This document shows, one piece after another, positions 49,296 to 56,732 of a DNA stretch of 64,000 bases. Source of the DNA: Chloroflexota bacterium. GTDB taxonomy: Bacteria > Chloroflexota > Anaerolineae > Anaerolineales > Villigracilaceae. The notes under the pieces are model-generated. The model did not search any database. It was given only the letters and a program-made list of their open reading frames with translations, and had not been told where the DNA came from. Both the position numbers and the translations under genes were made by a program. The stretch lies in contig JACRBJ010000074.1 in the NCBI GenBank assembly GCA_016234555.1, positions 49,986-113,985 of the forward strand, written 5' to 3'. How positions within the stretch are numbered: position 1 is the stretch's first letter; the number at the start of each line of letters is the position of its first letter.

Positions 49296-49356
49296 GAGTT
49301 ACTAGATACGAGTTACGAGTTGTCAATCTCCAATTACCATTCACCAATTACCAACC
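49296..49356. repeat. Nine tandem heptamers ending at a start codon
   Basis: GAGTTAC TAG-, GAGTTAC, GAGTTGT, CAATCTC, CAATTAC, CATTCAC, CAATTAC, then CAACC and the ATG of the ABC gene, in strict 7-bp phase. The clearest member of the repeat family in this window. Confidence 0.8.
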
Positions 49357-50286
49357 ATGATAGAAACACATGAACTAACCAAACAATTCAATGACTTTCT
49401 GGCTGTGGACAGCATCAACCTCTCAGTCGATGCGGGGCACATCCTCGCGATCCTCGGGCAGAACGGCGCGGGCAAGACCACCACCGTCCGTATGTTGACC
49501 GCCCTGCTCAACCCCACACGCGGCTGGGCGCGGGTCGCGGGCTATGACGTGGTCAGGAACGGACATGACGTCCGCTCGTCTGTCGGTGTGTTGACCGAAC
49601 AACATGGACTGTACATGCGGATGACCGCCATCGAGTATCTCGATTTCTTTGGGCAGGTCTACAATCTTTCCCCGGCGGCGCGAAAATCACGCAGCGACGA
49701 CCTGTTGGAATACTATGGGTTGGCGGAAGCGGCAAAACGCAGGATCGGCGAATACTCGAAAGGGATGCGCCAGAAACTGGCTCTCGCCCGCGCCATGATG
49801 CACGACCCCGGTGTCCTCCTGCTGGATGAACCCACTTCGGCGATGGACCCCGAATCGGCGCGGCTGGTGCGGGACGAGATTGCCCGCCTCAAATCATCCC
49901 AGCGGACGATTGTCATCTGTTCCCATAACCTGACCGAGGTCGAAGCTTTGGCGGACCAGATTGCCATCATCTATCGCGGGAAGATTTTGATTCAAGGCAC
50001 GCTTGACGAGTTGAAAAAGGCTGTACTTGGCGCTCCCGAATATGAGATCAAATTCAGCGGCGAATGGGATGCGAGCGGGGCGACTCTGCCGTCAGGTGTA
50101 GAACTGCTCACTCGGACGGCGACCAGCTTGAAGGTCCGCGTGGAGAATCCGCCCGAGACGAATCCGCAGATTCTGAAGAGTCTATCCACAGCGCCCGTCA
50201 TGGCATTTCAAGAGGAACCGCGCACGCTGGAGCAGGTCTATCTCAAAGTGATGGCGGATGCAAAGGGAGTCGAAAATGTTCACTAA
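49357..50286 (+). CDS. ABC transporter ATP-binding protein
   Basis: 309 residues. ILGQNGAGKTTTVRML is Walker A, YSKGMRQKLALARAM is the ABC signature, VLLLDEPTSAMD is Walker B, CSHNLTEVE the His switch. The C-terminal DUF4162-like part resembles ABC-2 type exporters. Preceded directly by a heptamer tract with no ribosome site. Overlaps the permease gene by 11 bases. Confidence 0.9.
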   Translation: MIETHELTKQFNDFLAVDSINLSVDAGHILAILGQNGAGKTTTVRMLTALLNPTRGWARVAGYDVVRNGHDVRSSVGVLTEQHGLYMRMTAIEYLDFFGQVYNLSPAARKSRSDDLLEYYGLAEAAKRRIGEYSKGMRQKLALARAMMHDPGVLLLDEPTSAMDPESARLVRDEIARLKSSQRTIVICSHNLTEVEALADQIAIIYRGKILIQGTLDELKKAVLGAPEYEIKFSGEWDASGATLPSGVELLTRTATSLKVRVENPPETNPQILKSLSTAPVMAFQEEPRTLEQVYLKVMADAKGVENVH

Positions 50287-51706
50287 ATTACGCCCCGTCT
50301 GGCTCATTGCGGGACGCGAACTCAAAGACCAGTTCCGCGACTGGCGTGTGATCGCGCCGATGCTCATCCTGTTGATTTGTTTCCCGTTTTTGATGAACGA
50401 GTTCGCCAAACAAACGGTGGACTTCATGAACCAATATGATGCCAATCTGATCCTCGACCGTTTCGTGCCGTTCTCGATCATGATCATCGGATTCTTCCCG
50501 ATCACGATTTCGCTGGTGGTGGCGTTGGAGTCGTTTGTGGGGGAGAAGGAACGCGGGACCATCGAGCCGATTCTGAGCGCGCCGCTCGACGACTGGCAGT
50601 TGTATTTTGGCAAGCTGCTGGTGGGTGTGGCCACTCCGCTGGTTGCCAGTTATCTGTCCATCCTCTTGTATCTGGTTCTGGTGGTGCGCCAGGATTTGAA
50701 CATGCCGTCGCCGATGGTGATGACGCAATTGTTTCTGCTGACCACCGCCCACGCCACGTTGATGGTCAGCGCGGCGATTGTGATTTCGGTGCAGTCCACT
50801 TCGGTGAAGGCGGCGAACCTGCTGGCTTCGTTTATCATCATCCCCATTGCCATTTTGATGCAGGGCGAGGCGGTCCTGCTTTTTTGGGGAAACGAACGCG
50901 TCCTCTGGCTGGCGATTGCGGGCGTGATGATCATCTCCCTGCTGTTGATCCGCGTGGGGATTGCCCACTTCGAGCGCGAATACCTGCTCGGACGCGAGAT
51001 CGACGTCATCAACCTGCGCTGGATCGGACGCACCTTTTGGCGGAATTTCATCGGCGGTGCGGAGTCCTTTGGACAGTGGTATGGAACTATTTTTGTCGCC
51101 TTGCGGCGGATCGCCCCGGCTTTTCTGGCTGTGACCCTGGTTGCGGTTGTGAGTGTTTGGCTGGGCTATGACCTGGTCATGGTCAATGTGTCGGATATGT
51201 TGCATGAGGCGACCCCTGAACGGTTGCAAAGAATCGAATCGCGCATCGATCATATGCCTGACTTGACAAACCTTGAAGGGAGTATCAGCGCCCCCTTTTT
51301 GTTCATGAACAATACGCGCGCCGTGGCAGCCATCTTCTTGATGGGTTTGTTTTCCTTCGGCGTGCTGGGTATTTTGATTTACATGTTGAATATCGGCTTG
51401 ATCGGTGGATTATATGCCCTGCTGGAACTGCTTGGTATCCAGCCCATCCCCCTCTTTCTGGCTGGCATCGTTCCGCATGGTATCTTTGAAATTCCCGCGT
51501 TGATGATCGGCAGCGCAGTCGCGCTTTACATGGGCGCCGCCCTTGTCACCCCGCAGACGGGCAAATCCATGGGCGAGGTGATGATCGAGTTGCTTGTCGA
51601 TTGGGTCAAGATATTCCTTGGCGTGGTGATTCCCCTGTTGGCTATTGCCGCCGTCGTGGAGGCGTACGTCACTCCCGGACTTTTGATCAATGCGATGGCA
51701 AAATAA
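50276..51706 (+). CDS. ABC-2 type transporter permease
   Basis: 476 residues. N-terminal RELKDQFRDWRVIAPMLILL, a large extracytoplasmic loop, EKERGTIEPILSAPL (the NatB/ABC-2 signature for cytoplasmic coupling helix), and two clusters of helices, with a C-terminal stage-II-sporulation-M-like part (MNIGLIGGLYALLELLG, IVPHGIFEIPALMI). That C-terminal part is an unusual fusion. It partners the preceding ATPase. A terminator follows at 51714-51750. Confidence 0.85.
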   Translation: MFTKLRPVWLIAGRELKDQFRDWRVIAPMLILLICFPFLMNEFAKQTVDFMNQYDANLILDRFVPFSIMIIGFFPITISLVVALESFVGEKERGTIEPILSAPLDDWQLYFGKLLVGVATPLVASYLSILLYLVLVVRQDLNMPSPMVMTQLFLLTTAHATLMVSAAIVISVQSTSVKAANLLASFIIIPIAILMQGEAVLLFWGNERVLWLAIAGVMIISLLLIRVGIAHFEREYLLGREIDVINLRWIGRTFWRNFIGGAESFGQWYGTIFVALRRIAPAFLAVTLVAVVSVWLGYDLVMVNVSDMLHEATPERLQRIESRIDHMPDLTNLEGSISAPFLFMNNTRAVAAIFLMGLFSFGVLGILIYMLNIGLIGGLYALLELLGIQPIPLFLAGIVPHGIFEIPALMIGSAVALYMGAALVTPQTGKSMGEVMIELLVDWVKIFLGVVIPLLAIAAVVEAYVTPGLLINAMAK

Positions 51707-51713
51707 ACAATTG

Positions 51714-51750
51714 GAGTCTGGAAATCCCACTTTCAGGCTCCTTCTTTTCA
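51714..51750 (+). terminator. Intrinsic terminator after the ABC operon
   Basis: GGAGTCTG (51714-51721) with CAGGCTCC (51735-51742), then TTCTTTTC. Confidence 0.8.
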
Positions 51751-51776
51751 GGTCGGAAATTATGCTAAGATAAGTC

Positions 51777-52541
51777 ATGCCAAAAGTAATCATTCTCGGT
51801 TCTTCGAACGCCATTCCCACGAAGAATAACGAGAACACACACATGGTGATCGTGGGGGAGGAGCGCATGTTGCTGGTCGACTCGGTCAGCAGTCCCATTC
51901 AACGTCTCGAACAGGCGGGTTTGGATTTCAACAACCTGACCGATATTGTCGTGACCCACTTCCATCCCGACCACGTATCGGGGATTCCGCTCCTGTTGAT
52001 GGATATGTGGCTGATGGGTCGCCAGCGCCCGCTCAGTATTTATGGGCTGCATTACACCCTCGACCGTCTCGAAACGTTGATGGGATTGTACAATTGGGGA
52101 AATTGGCCCGATTTTTTCCCTGTTGTTTTCTATCGTATTCCCGCCAGCGAGATGGCTCCCGTACTCGATTGCTCTGATTTCACCATCCGTGCCTCGCCTG
52201 TTCATCACATGATTCCCAACATCGGTTTGCGCATTGATTTCAAACAGGTGCATCATAGCATCGCCTATTCCTGCGACACGGAGCCATGTGACGAAGTGGT
52301 CCGCCTCAGTGAGGGGGTGGATGTGCTGATCCATGAAGCCGCCGGGGAAGGCATGGGACATTCTTCTGCTAGTCAGGCAGGGGAAATTGCCCGAAAAGCC
52401 GAGGTCGGCAGGTTGTTGCTTATTCACTACCCTACAGGGAGATACGCAAACGGCGACCTTGTCGCCGAAGCGCGTACCACATTCCTTGGGGAGGTGGAAT
52501 TGGCGCAGGATTTTATGACCCTCGAGTTTGATAAAAAATAG
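51777..52541 (+). CDS. MBL-fold metallohydrolase (RNase Z-like)
   Basis: 254 residues. HFHPDHVSGIP is the H-x-H-x-D-H zinc motif; SPVHHMIPNIG and SCDTEPCDEVV, HEAAGE and LIHYPTGRY add later metal ligands. Resembles ribonuclease Z or arylsulfatase-type MBL enzymes; it lacks the long RNase Z arm, so tRNA processing is unproven. TAAGAT lies five bases before the ATG, again near-leaderless. Confidence 0.82.
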   Translation: MPKVIILGSSNAIPTKNNENTHMVIVGEERMLLVDSVSSPIQRLEQAGLDFNNLTDIVVTHFHPDHVSGIPLLLMDMWLMGRQRPLSIYGLHYTLDRLETLMGLYNWGNWPDFFPVVFYRIPASEMAPVLDCSDFTIRASPVHHMIPNIGLRIDFKQVHHSIAYSCDTEPCDEVVRLSEGVDVLIHEAAGEGMGHSSASQAGEIARKAEVGRLLLIHYPTGRYANGDLVAEARTTFLGEVELAQDFMTLEFDKK

Positions 52542-52567
52542 GTTGGGCGAAATGTCCAACCTATTTT
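52537..52567. terminator. Bidirectional terminator
   Basis: AATAGGTTGG and CCAACCTATT form a 10-bp stem between convergent MBL and HNH genes, with A and T runs on the sides. Confidence 0.8.
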
Positions 52568-53069
52568 ACCAGCCTGAAATGTAAGGCTCCCATTCGCCGT
52601 TATCTGAAAGATGCCGCCCGAAGATGTAGGAGGCATTTGCCGGTGGCTCCTTGGGGATGTGCGCCAGGTGCATGTGAACCTCCTCCACCTTGCGCCCACC
52701 CTTGCGATGGTTGCAGGAGGAGCAAGCTGCCACCAGGTTCGTCCAGTTGTGCTGTCCGCCCATGTGGCGCGGGATGACGTGATCCACCGTCAGCGGCACA
52801 TCGCGCCTCCCGCAATACTGGCAGGTATAATTGTCCCGCCTGAATATTTCGCGGCGCGTTAATTTGACGTGCGGGCGCGGACGGTGAATCTGGGTTTCCA
52901 GCCGAATGACGGATGGGCGCGGAAGCGTCTGTGAAATGGTGCGAATATATCCGCGTCCGTTCAAGATCAGGTTGGCTTTTCCATCGAGAATCAAGCCTAT
53001 CGCCCGACGCGTTGAGCAGACATGAATCGGCTCAAAATTTGCGTTGAGTACCAGCACTGGTTCGTGCAT
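52566..53069 (-). CDS. HNH endonuclease
   Basis: 167 residues from ATG 53069 with CGAGGC upstream. VLVLNANFEPIHVCSTRRAI starts the family; CQYCG, DHVIPRHMGGQHNWTNLVAAC, SSCNHRKGGR make up the beta-beta-alpha-Me HNH with CxxC zinc site. Such stand-alone HNH proteins are common; no restriction partner is seen nearby, so its role is unclear. Confidence 0.88.
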   Translation of the reverse strand: MHEPVLVLNANFEPIHVCSTRRAIGLILDGKANLILNGRGYIRTISQTLPRPSVIRLETQIHRPRPHVKLTRREIFRRDNYTCQYCGRRDVPLTVDHVIPRHMGGQHNWTNLVAACSSCNHRKGGRKVEEVHMHLAHIPKEPPANASYIFGRHLSDNGEWEPYISGW

Positions 53070-53153
53070 ACTGCCTCGGTAATCTGCGTGATTATACTTC
53101 CAGATTGTGAAAGTTCGGTAATTCACTTTTATTGCAATTGCAGGAGAGTTGAA

Positions 53154-54047
53154 ATGAACGTGATGATTGCGGGCGGTTCGGGGTTCCTCGGCAAAGCTTT
53201 GACCCAGTCCCTGCTTGCCGACGGGTACAAGGTTTTCATTCTCACCCGGGGGACGGCTGTGCCGGTGGGGGCGCAAGCCGTCAGTTGGGATGCCAAAACG
53301 ACAGACGGCTGGGGGCATCTGGTCAACGAAATGGATGTGGTGATTCACCTGGCTGGGAAGACGCTCGCGTCCTTCCCGTGGACTGCCGCCGCCAAACAGG
53401 CTTTTCACGACTCACGGGTTTTGCCCGGGCTCGCACTTGCTCAAGCCATTCGGGAAGCGAGTCGCCGCCCTGAGCTTTTTATTCAACAGTCGGGTATCAA
53501 CCACTACGGTTTGAGGGGAGATGTTGCCGACGAGTCCACGCCGCCCGGAGACGACTTCCTCGCCCAGTTGACGGTCAAGTGGGAAGCGGCGACCAAAGCG
53601 GTTGAAGAGTTGGGCGTGCGGCGGGTTGTGATTCGCTCGGCTCCGGTGCTTGGGAAAGGGGAGGGGTTGATGCCCCTTATGGCTTTGCCAGTCAAATTAT
53701 TTGTGGGCGGACCCATCGGCGGTGGAAAATTTGCCATGCCCTGGATTCACGTCAACGACTGGGTTGGGGCAGTGCACCACTTGATGGCAAATCAGGACGC
53801 ACGCGGCGTTTATAATTTGATCGCGCCCACGCCTACATCCAATGCTGATTTCAACCGTGCGCTGGCGGCTGTCTTGCATCGCCCGTATTGGTTTCCCACG
53901 CCCGCCTTTTTACTGCGGATCCTTTTGGGCGAAATGAGCGTCCTTGTGGTCGAAGGCAGGTATGCCAAACCCAAACGGCTGATCGAGTCTGGGTACAAGT
54001 TCCAGTTTGAGGGCGCGCGCGAAGCGCTGTCCGATTTGTTTGGTTAA
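53154..54047 (+). CDS. TIGR01777-type NAD-dependent epimerase
   Basis: 297 residues. IAGGSGFLGKALTQSL is the GGxGxxG Rossmann loop; SGINHYGLRG carries the Tyr of the Y-x3-K region. The C-terminal LLGEMSVLVVEGRYAKPKRLIESGY is the DUF1731 end of this family. Substrate unknown. GGAGAGTTG precedes ATG 53154. Confidence 0.88.
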   Translation: MNVMIAGGSGFLGKALTQSLLADGYKVFILTRGTAVPVGAQAVSWDAKTTDGWGHLVNEMDVVIHLAGKTLASFPWTAAAKQAFHDSRVLPGLALAQAIREASRRPELFIQQSGINHYGLRGDVADESTPPGDDFLAQLTVKWEAATKAVEELGVRRVVIRSAPVLGKGEGLMPLMALPVKLFVGGPIGGGKFAMPWIHVNDWVGAVHHLMANQDARGVYNLIAPTPTSNADFNRALAAVLHRPYWFPTPAFLLRILLGEMSVLVVEGRYAKPKRLIESGYKFQFEGAREALSDLFG

Positions 54048-54065
54048 TTCCAAGGAGAAAAATTC

Positions 54066-54734
54066 ATGAAAAAACTAATCCTCTTATTGGCTGTTGTTCT
54101 TGCCGCATGTGTTCCGTCGCAGCAAGGCGGTGTGTCGTCTGTTTTGAACACGCCCACAGCTTACATTGACCCTGCATCCTATCCCACCGCGCAGGTCCAG
54201 TTGGCGGCGCCGAATCAAACCGCGAGCGGCATCGAAGTCCACATGGATCGCGCCTGGGTGGAGGGAAAGAATGTTAACGCGAATGTGTGTTTCACCCTGC
54301 CGGATAATTCCGATTGGGGAATCGCTTCTGCCAGCCTGACCTATAGCGGGATTCTGGTTGAGCAATATAGCACGACCCTTGCGGGTTTGCAGGAGCCATC
54401 CGATGGAAGCATAGGTGTACGCTGTGACACGTTGACATTCATTGTGCCGCCCGATGCCGACCTTTCCAATGTAACGGTGATGATCGATACCATTGGAGCG
54501 ACGCCACGCGGCGATGAATATTGCTCCGTTTACCTGCCCAAGATTCAACAGGCAATGCTTGAGCGCGGTACTGGCATTGCGCTGGATTGTGTGGATGTGA
54601 ACGGCACGTTGACGATGCAAATCCTCAGCATTCCCGCAAGCATGAGCCAGATACAGGCGGAGGAAATCGTCTACAGCCCCGAGTTCTATACCGTGAAAGG
54701 ACCCTGGAGTTTTTCGTTCAATTTGGCACAATAA
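54066..54734 (+). CDS. Predicted lipoprotein
   Basis: 222 residues. A signal peptide with lipobox LAAC (Cys near residue 15) means Lgt/LspA processing. The mature part is beta-rich with several Cys pairs and no known fold. AAGGAGA precedes the ATG. Its last codons contain the -35 of the tyrS leader. Confidence 0.7.
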   Translation: MKKLILLLAVVLAACVPSQQGGVSSVLNTPTAYIDPASYPTAQVQLAAPNQTASGIEVHMDRAWVEGKNVNANVCFTLPDNSDWGIASASLTYSGILVEQYSTTLAGLQEPSDGSIGVRCDTLTFIVPPDADLSNVTVMIDTIGATPRGDEYCSVYLPKIQQAMLERGTGIALDCVDVNGTLTMQILSIPASMSQIQAEEIVYSPEFYTVKGPWSFSFNLAQ

Positions 54735-54751
54735 AAATCTTGTTGTATAAT
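54723..54751 (+). promoter_or_regulatory. Promoter of the tyrS leader
   Basis: TTGGCA at 54723-54728 and TATAAT at 54746-54751, spacer 17. The ATG of the leader peptide starts at 54758, six bases after the -10, so the mRNA is predicted to begin at that A. Confidence 0.85.
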
Positions 54752-54757
54752 ACGCGC

Positions 54758-54802
54758 ATGTTTACCGCTTTTTGTATCTACTATTATTACACCTGCCCAT
54801 AA
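54758..54802 (+). CDS. Tyrosine leader peptide of tyrS
   Basis: A 14-codon ORF, MFTAFCIYYYYTCP, with four consecutive Tyr codons (TAC TAT TAT TAC at 54778-54789) and stop TAA at 54800-54802. It is predicted to be translated from the 5' end of a leaderless mRNA. It lies just before an antiterminator/terminator pair and the tyrosyl-tRNA synthetase gene, the classic layout for ribosome-mediated attenuation. Confidence 0.85.
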   Translation: MFTAFCIYYYYTCP

Positions 54803-54808
54803 ACCACA

Positions 54809-54860
54809 GCGATGGTGTGCTATAAACGCGCCCTCATCATCGCGGGCGCGTTTTTGTTTG
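54809..54860 (+). promoter_or_regulatory. tyrS attenuator: antiterminator and terminator
   Basis: Terminator: AAACGCGCCC (54824-54833) with GGGCGCGTTT (54844-54853), then TTGTTTG. Antiterminator: GCGATGGTG (54809-54817) with CATCATCGC (54835-54843), nine pairs including one G-U. They cannot coexist, because the second uses the terminator loop and leaves no linker. A ribosome that finishes the leader at 54802 would cover 54809-54815 and favour termination; one stalled at Tyr codons would leave the antiterminator free. Confidence 0.8.
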
Positions 54861-54871
54861 TTAAATTTTGG

Positions 54872-54910
54872 AGCGCTGGAGCTTGCTCCAGCGCCGTCGG
54901 CAAGCCGACG
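54872..54910. repeat. Two tandem palindromes before tyrS
   Basis: GCGCTGGAGC-TT-GCTCCAGCGC (54872-54893) and CCGTCGGC-AA-GCCGACGG (54893-54910). Two perfect hairpins between the attenuator and the tyrS ribosome site; they look like a repeat element. Confidence 0.6.
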
Positions 54911-54927
54911 GACATACGGAGGCTGAT

Positions 54928-56136
54928 ATGAATATCGAAGAACAGGTTGAATTATTGATGCTTGGCACGGACTACGGGGATGAAGACCTCAAAAAGTCCA
55001 TGGCGGCGGAATTGCGCGCGCGCCTGTTGCTGGCTGAAAAAGAGAATCGTCCCTTGCGCGTCTATTGCGGATACGATCCCACCTCCACCGACCTGCACCT
55101 CGGTCATACCATCACCATGCGCAAATTGCGCCAGTTTCAGGATTTGGGGCACGAAGTCACCTTCCTCATTGGAAGCTACACCGCGTTGGTGGGTGACCCG
55201 TCAGACAAGAACAAGGCGCGCCCCATTCTTACCGAAGAGCAGGTCAATGAAAATGCGCGGACGTACACCGAGCAGGCTTTCCGTGTCCTTGACCGCGAGA
55301 AGACCAAAATCCGCTACAACGGCGAATGGCTTTCGAAGCTCTCGCTGGTTGATTTGATTCGCCTCGGACAGAATTTCACCGTCCAACAGTTTTTGGCGCG
55401 GGATAACTTTTCCAACCGCCTCGAAAAGGGCGAGCCGATCTACATCCACGAGACCTTTTACGCGTTGATGCAGGGCTACGACGCCGTCGCCATGCAGACC
55501 GATGTCCAGATTGGCGGCTCCGACCAGTTGTTCAACATCATCGTGGCGGGACGCAAATTGCAGGAAGCTCTGGGACAAAAGCCGTTGGTTGGCATCATCA
55601 CCGCTATTCTACCCGGCACCGACGGCGTGCAGCGGATGTCCAAGTCCACAGGCAACATCGTGCCAATCAACACGGGCGCGAACGACATGTTCGGCAAGTT
55701 GATGTCTGTGCCGGATTCGGCGATGGGCTTGTACATGCGTCTGGTCACCCGCTGGAGTCCGCATGAGATCGAGCAAGTTGAAAAGGACGTGGCTTCTGGC
55801 GCTCTCCATCCGCGTGATGCGAAGATGAAGATGGCGTCTGAAATCACCAGCATTTTCTACATGGACGAAGAAGCCAAAGCCGCGCAGGATAATTTCGTCA
55901 GGACCTTCCAACAGAAGGAAATCCCCGATGAAATGCCTGAGTACGCCCTGCAGGCGGGTCAAACCGTTGTGGATGTGATCCTCGCTGCTGGCATGGCAGA
56001 GAGCAAGAGCAAGGCACGTTCCCTGATCGACCAGAAGGGTGTCAAACTCGACGGGCAGGTCATCGAGCGCGATGCACAGTTCCCTCATCCTGGTGTATTG
56101 CAGGTGGGGAAGAGGCGGTTCCTGCGAGTGAAGTAG
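54928..56136 (+). CDS. tyrS: Tyrosyl-tRNA synthetase
   Basis: 402 residues. YCGYDPTSTDLHLGHT contains the HxGH motif; GSDQLFN and QRMSKSTGN (KMSKS) follow; an S4 domain (VKLDGQVIERD) ends the protein. It charges tRNA-Tyr. ACGGAGG seven bases before ATG 54928. It is controlled by the upstream attenuator. No T-box is needed to explain its regulation. Confidence 0.95.
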   Translation: MNIEEQVELLMLGTDYGDEDLKKSMAAELRARLLLAEKENRPLRVYCGYDPTSTDLHLGHTITMRKLRQFQDLGHEVTFLIGSYTALVGDPSDKNKARPILTEEQVNENARTYTEQAFRVLDREKTKIRYNGEWLSKLSLVDLIRLGQNFTVQQFLARDNFSNRLEKGEPIYIHETFYALMQGYDAVAMQTDVQIGGSDQLFNIIVAGRKLQEALGQKPLVGIITAILPGTDGVQRMSKSTGNIVPINTGANDMFGKLMSVPDSAMGLYMRLVTRWSPHEIEQVEKDVASGALHPRDAKMKMASEITSIFYMDEEAKAAQDNFVRTFQQKEIPDEMPEYALQAGQTVVDVILAAGMAESKSKARSLIDQKGVKLDGQVIERDAQFPHPGVLQVGKRRFLRVK

Positions 56137-56146
56137 GATAACAAAA

Positions 56147-56184
56147 AGATGCGAAGAGCGGCAAGCTCATCGCATCTTTTTGTC
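56147..56184 (+). terminator. Terminator of tyrS
   Basis: AAAAAGATGCGA and TCGCATCTTTTT with a GC-rich inner loop (AGAGCGGCAAGCTCA). Confidence 0.9.
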
Positions 56185-56230
56185 CCAACAATTTAAACGA
56201 AAAGCAAACCTTCCCGGTTCGCTTTTGAAG

Positions 56231-56301
56231 AGGCGTCGAGGGGATTTGAACCCCTGATGAGGGTTTTGCAGACCCTTGCCTTACCACTTGGCCACGACGC
56301 C
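56231..56301 (-). tRNA. trnC: tRNA-Cys (GCA)
   Basis: Acceptor GGCGTCG/CGACGCC, anticodon GCA in CTGCAAA, T-loop GTTCAAAT, U73. The 3' CCA is not encoded. Confidence 0.93.
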
Positions 56302-56361
56302 TTATATAAACAACGAGGATTGCTGACGGAACGACTTCCAATCCGCAACCCTCCATGTTTG

Positions 56362-56433
56362 AGCGGGCGATGGGATTCGAACCCACGACCTTCTCCTTGG
56401 CAAGGAGACGTACTACCACTGTACTACGCCCGC
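56362..56433 (-). tRNA. trnG: tRNA-Gly (GCC)
   Basis: Acceptor GCGGGCG/CGCCCGC, anticodon GCC in TTGCCAA, T-arm GGTTCGAATCC. CCA not encoded. Confidence 0.93.
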
Positions 56434-56459
56434 GAACACGGTCAACCATCGACCGGGAG

Positions 56460-56532
56460 TGCCGAGACCCAGGATCGGACTGGGGACACCGCGATTTTCA
56501 GTCGCGTGCTCTACCAACTGAGCTATCTCGGC
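56460..56532 (-). tRNA. trnF: tRNA-Phe (GAA)
   Basis: Acceptor GCCGAGA/TCTCGGC, anticodon GAA in CTGAAAA, T-loop GTCCGATCC, A73. CCA not encoded. First of the three-tRNA unit. Confidence 0.93.
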
Positions 56533-56553
56533 AATCAGTATTTTTTGTTAAGC

Positions 56554-56589
56554 GTGCGTGATTTTACACGCACTTATATGGATTGTCAA
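56554..56589 (-). promoter_or_regulatory. tRNA operon promoter with palindrome around the -10
   Basis: TTGACA at 56589-56584, TAAAAT at 56566-56561, spacer 17. GTGCGTG (56573-56567) and CACGCAC (56560-56554) form a perfect 7-bp inverted repeat whose spacer is the -10 itself. This suggests a repressor site or a supercoiling-sensitive cruciform. Confidence 0.75.
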
Positions 56590-56636
56590 GAAAAGCCGCG
56601 CCTTTGTTCATCTTTAATTTTGATCGAAGTTCTTTC

Positions 56637-56665
56637 TTGACTTTTTGTATCCGCTTCGATATAAT
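56637..56665 (+). promoter_or_regulatory. rpoB promoter
   Basis: TTGACT at 56637-56642 and TATAAT at 56660-56665, spacer 17. A second TATAAT is at 56693-56698. The leader folds a CTGTCC/GGGACAG hairpin (56675-56691). Divergent from the tRNA promoter. Confidence 0.8.
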
Positions 56666-56732
56666 GTTAGGTCGCTGTCCAAGAGGGACAGTTATAATTG
56701 TATTTTAACCCAGCCACAGTCAGGAGAGAAGA

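Noticed and set aside
54803..54927. T-box riboswitch for tyrS
   Set aside because: No T-box sequence or specifier stem; the Tyr-rich leader ORF and terminator explain the region better.
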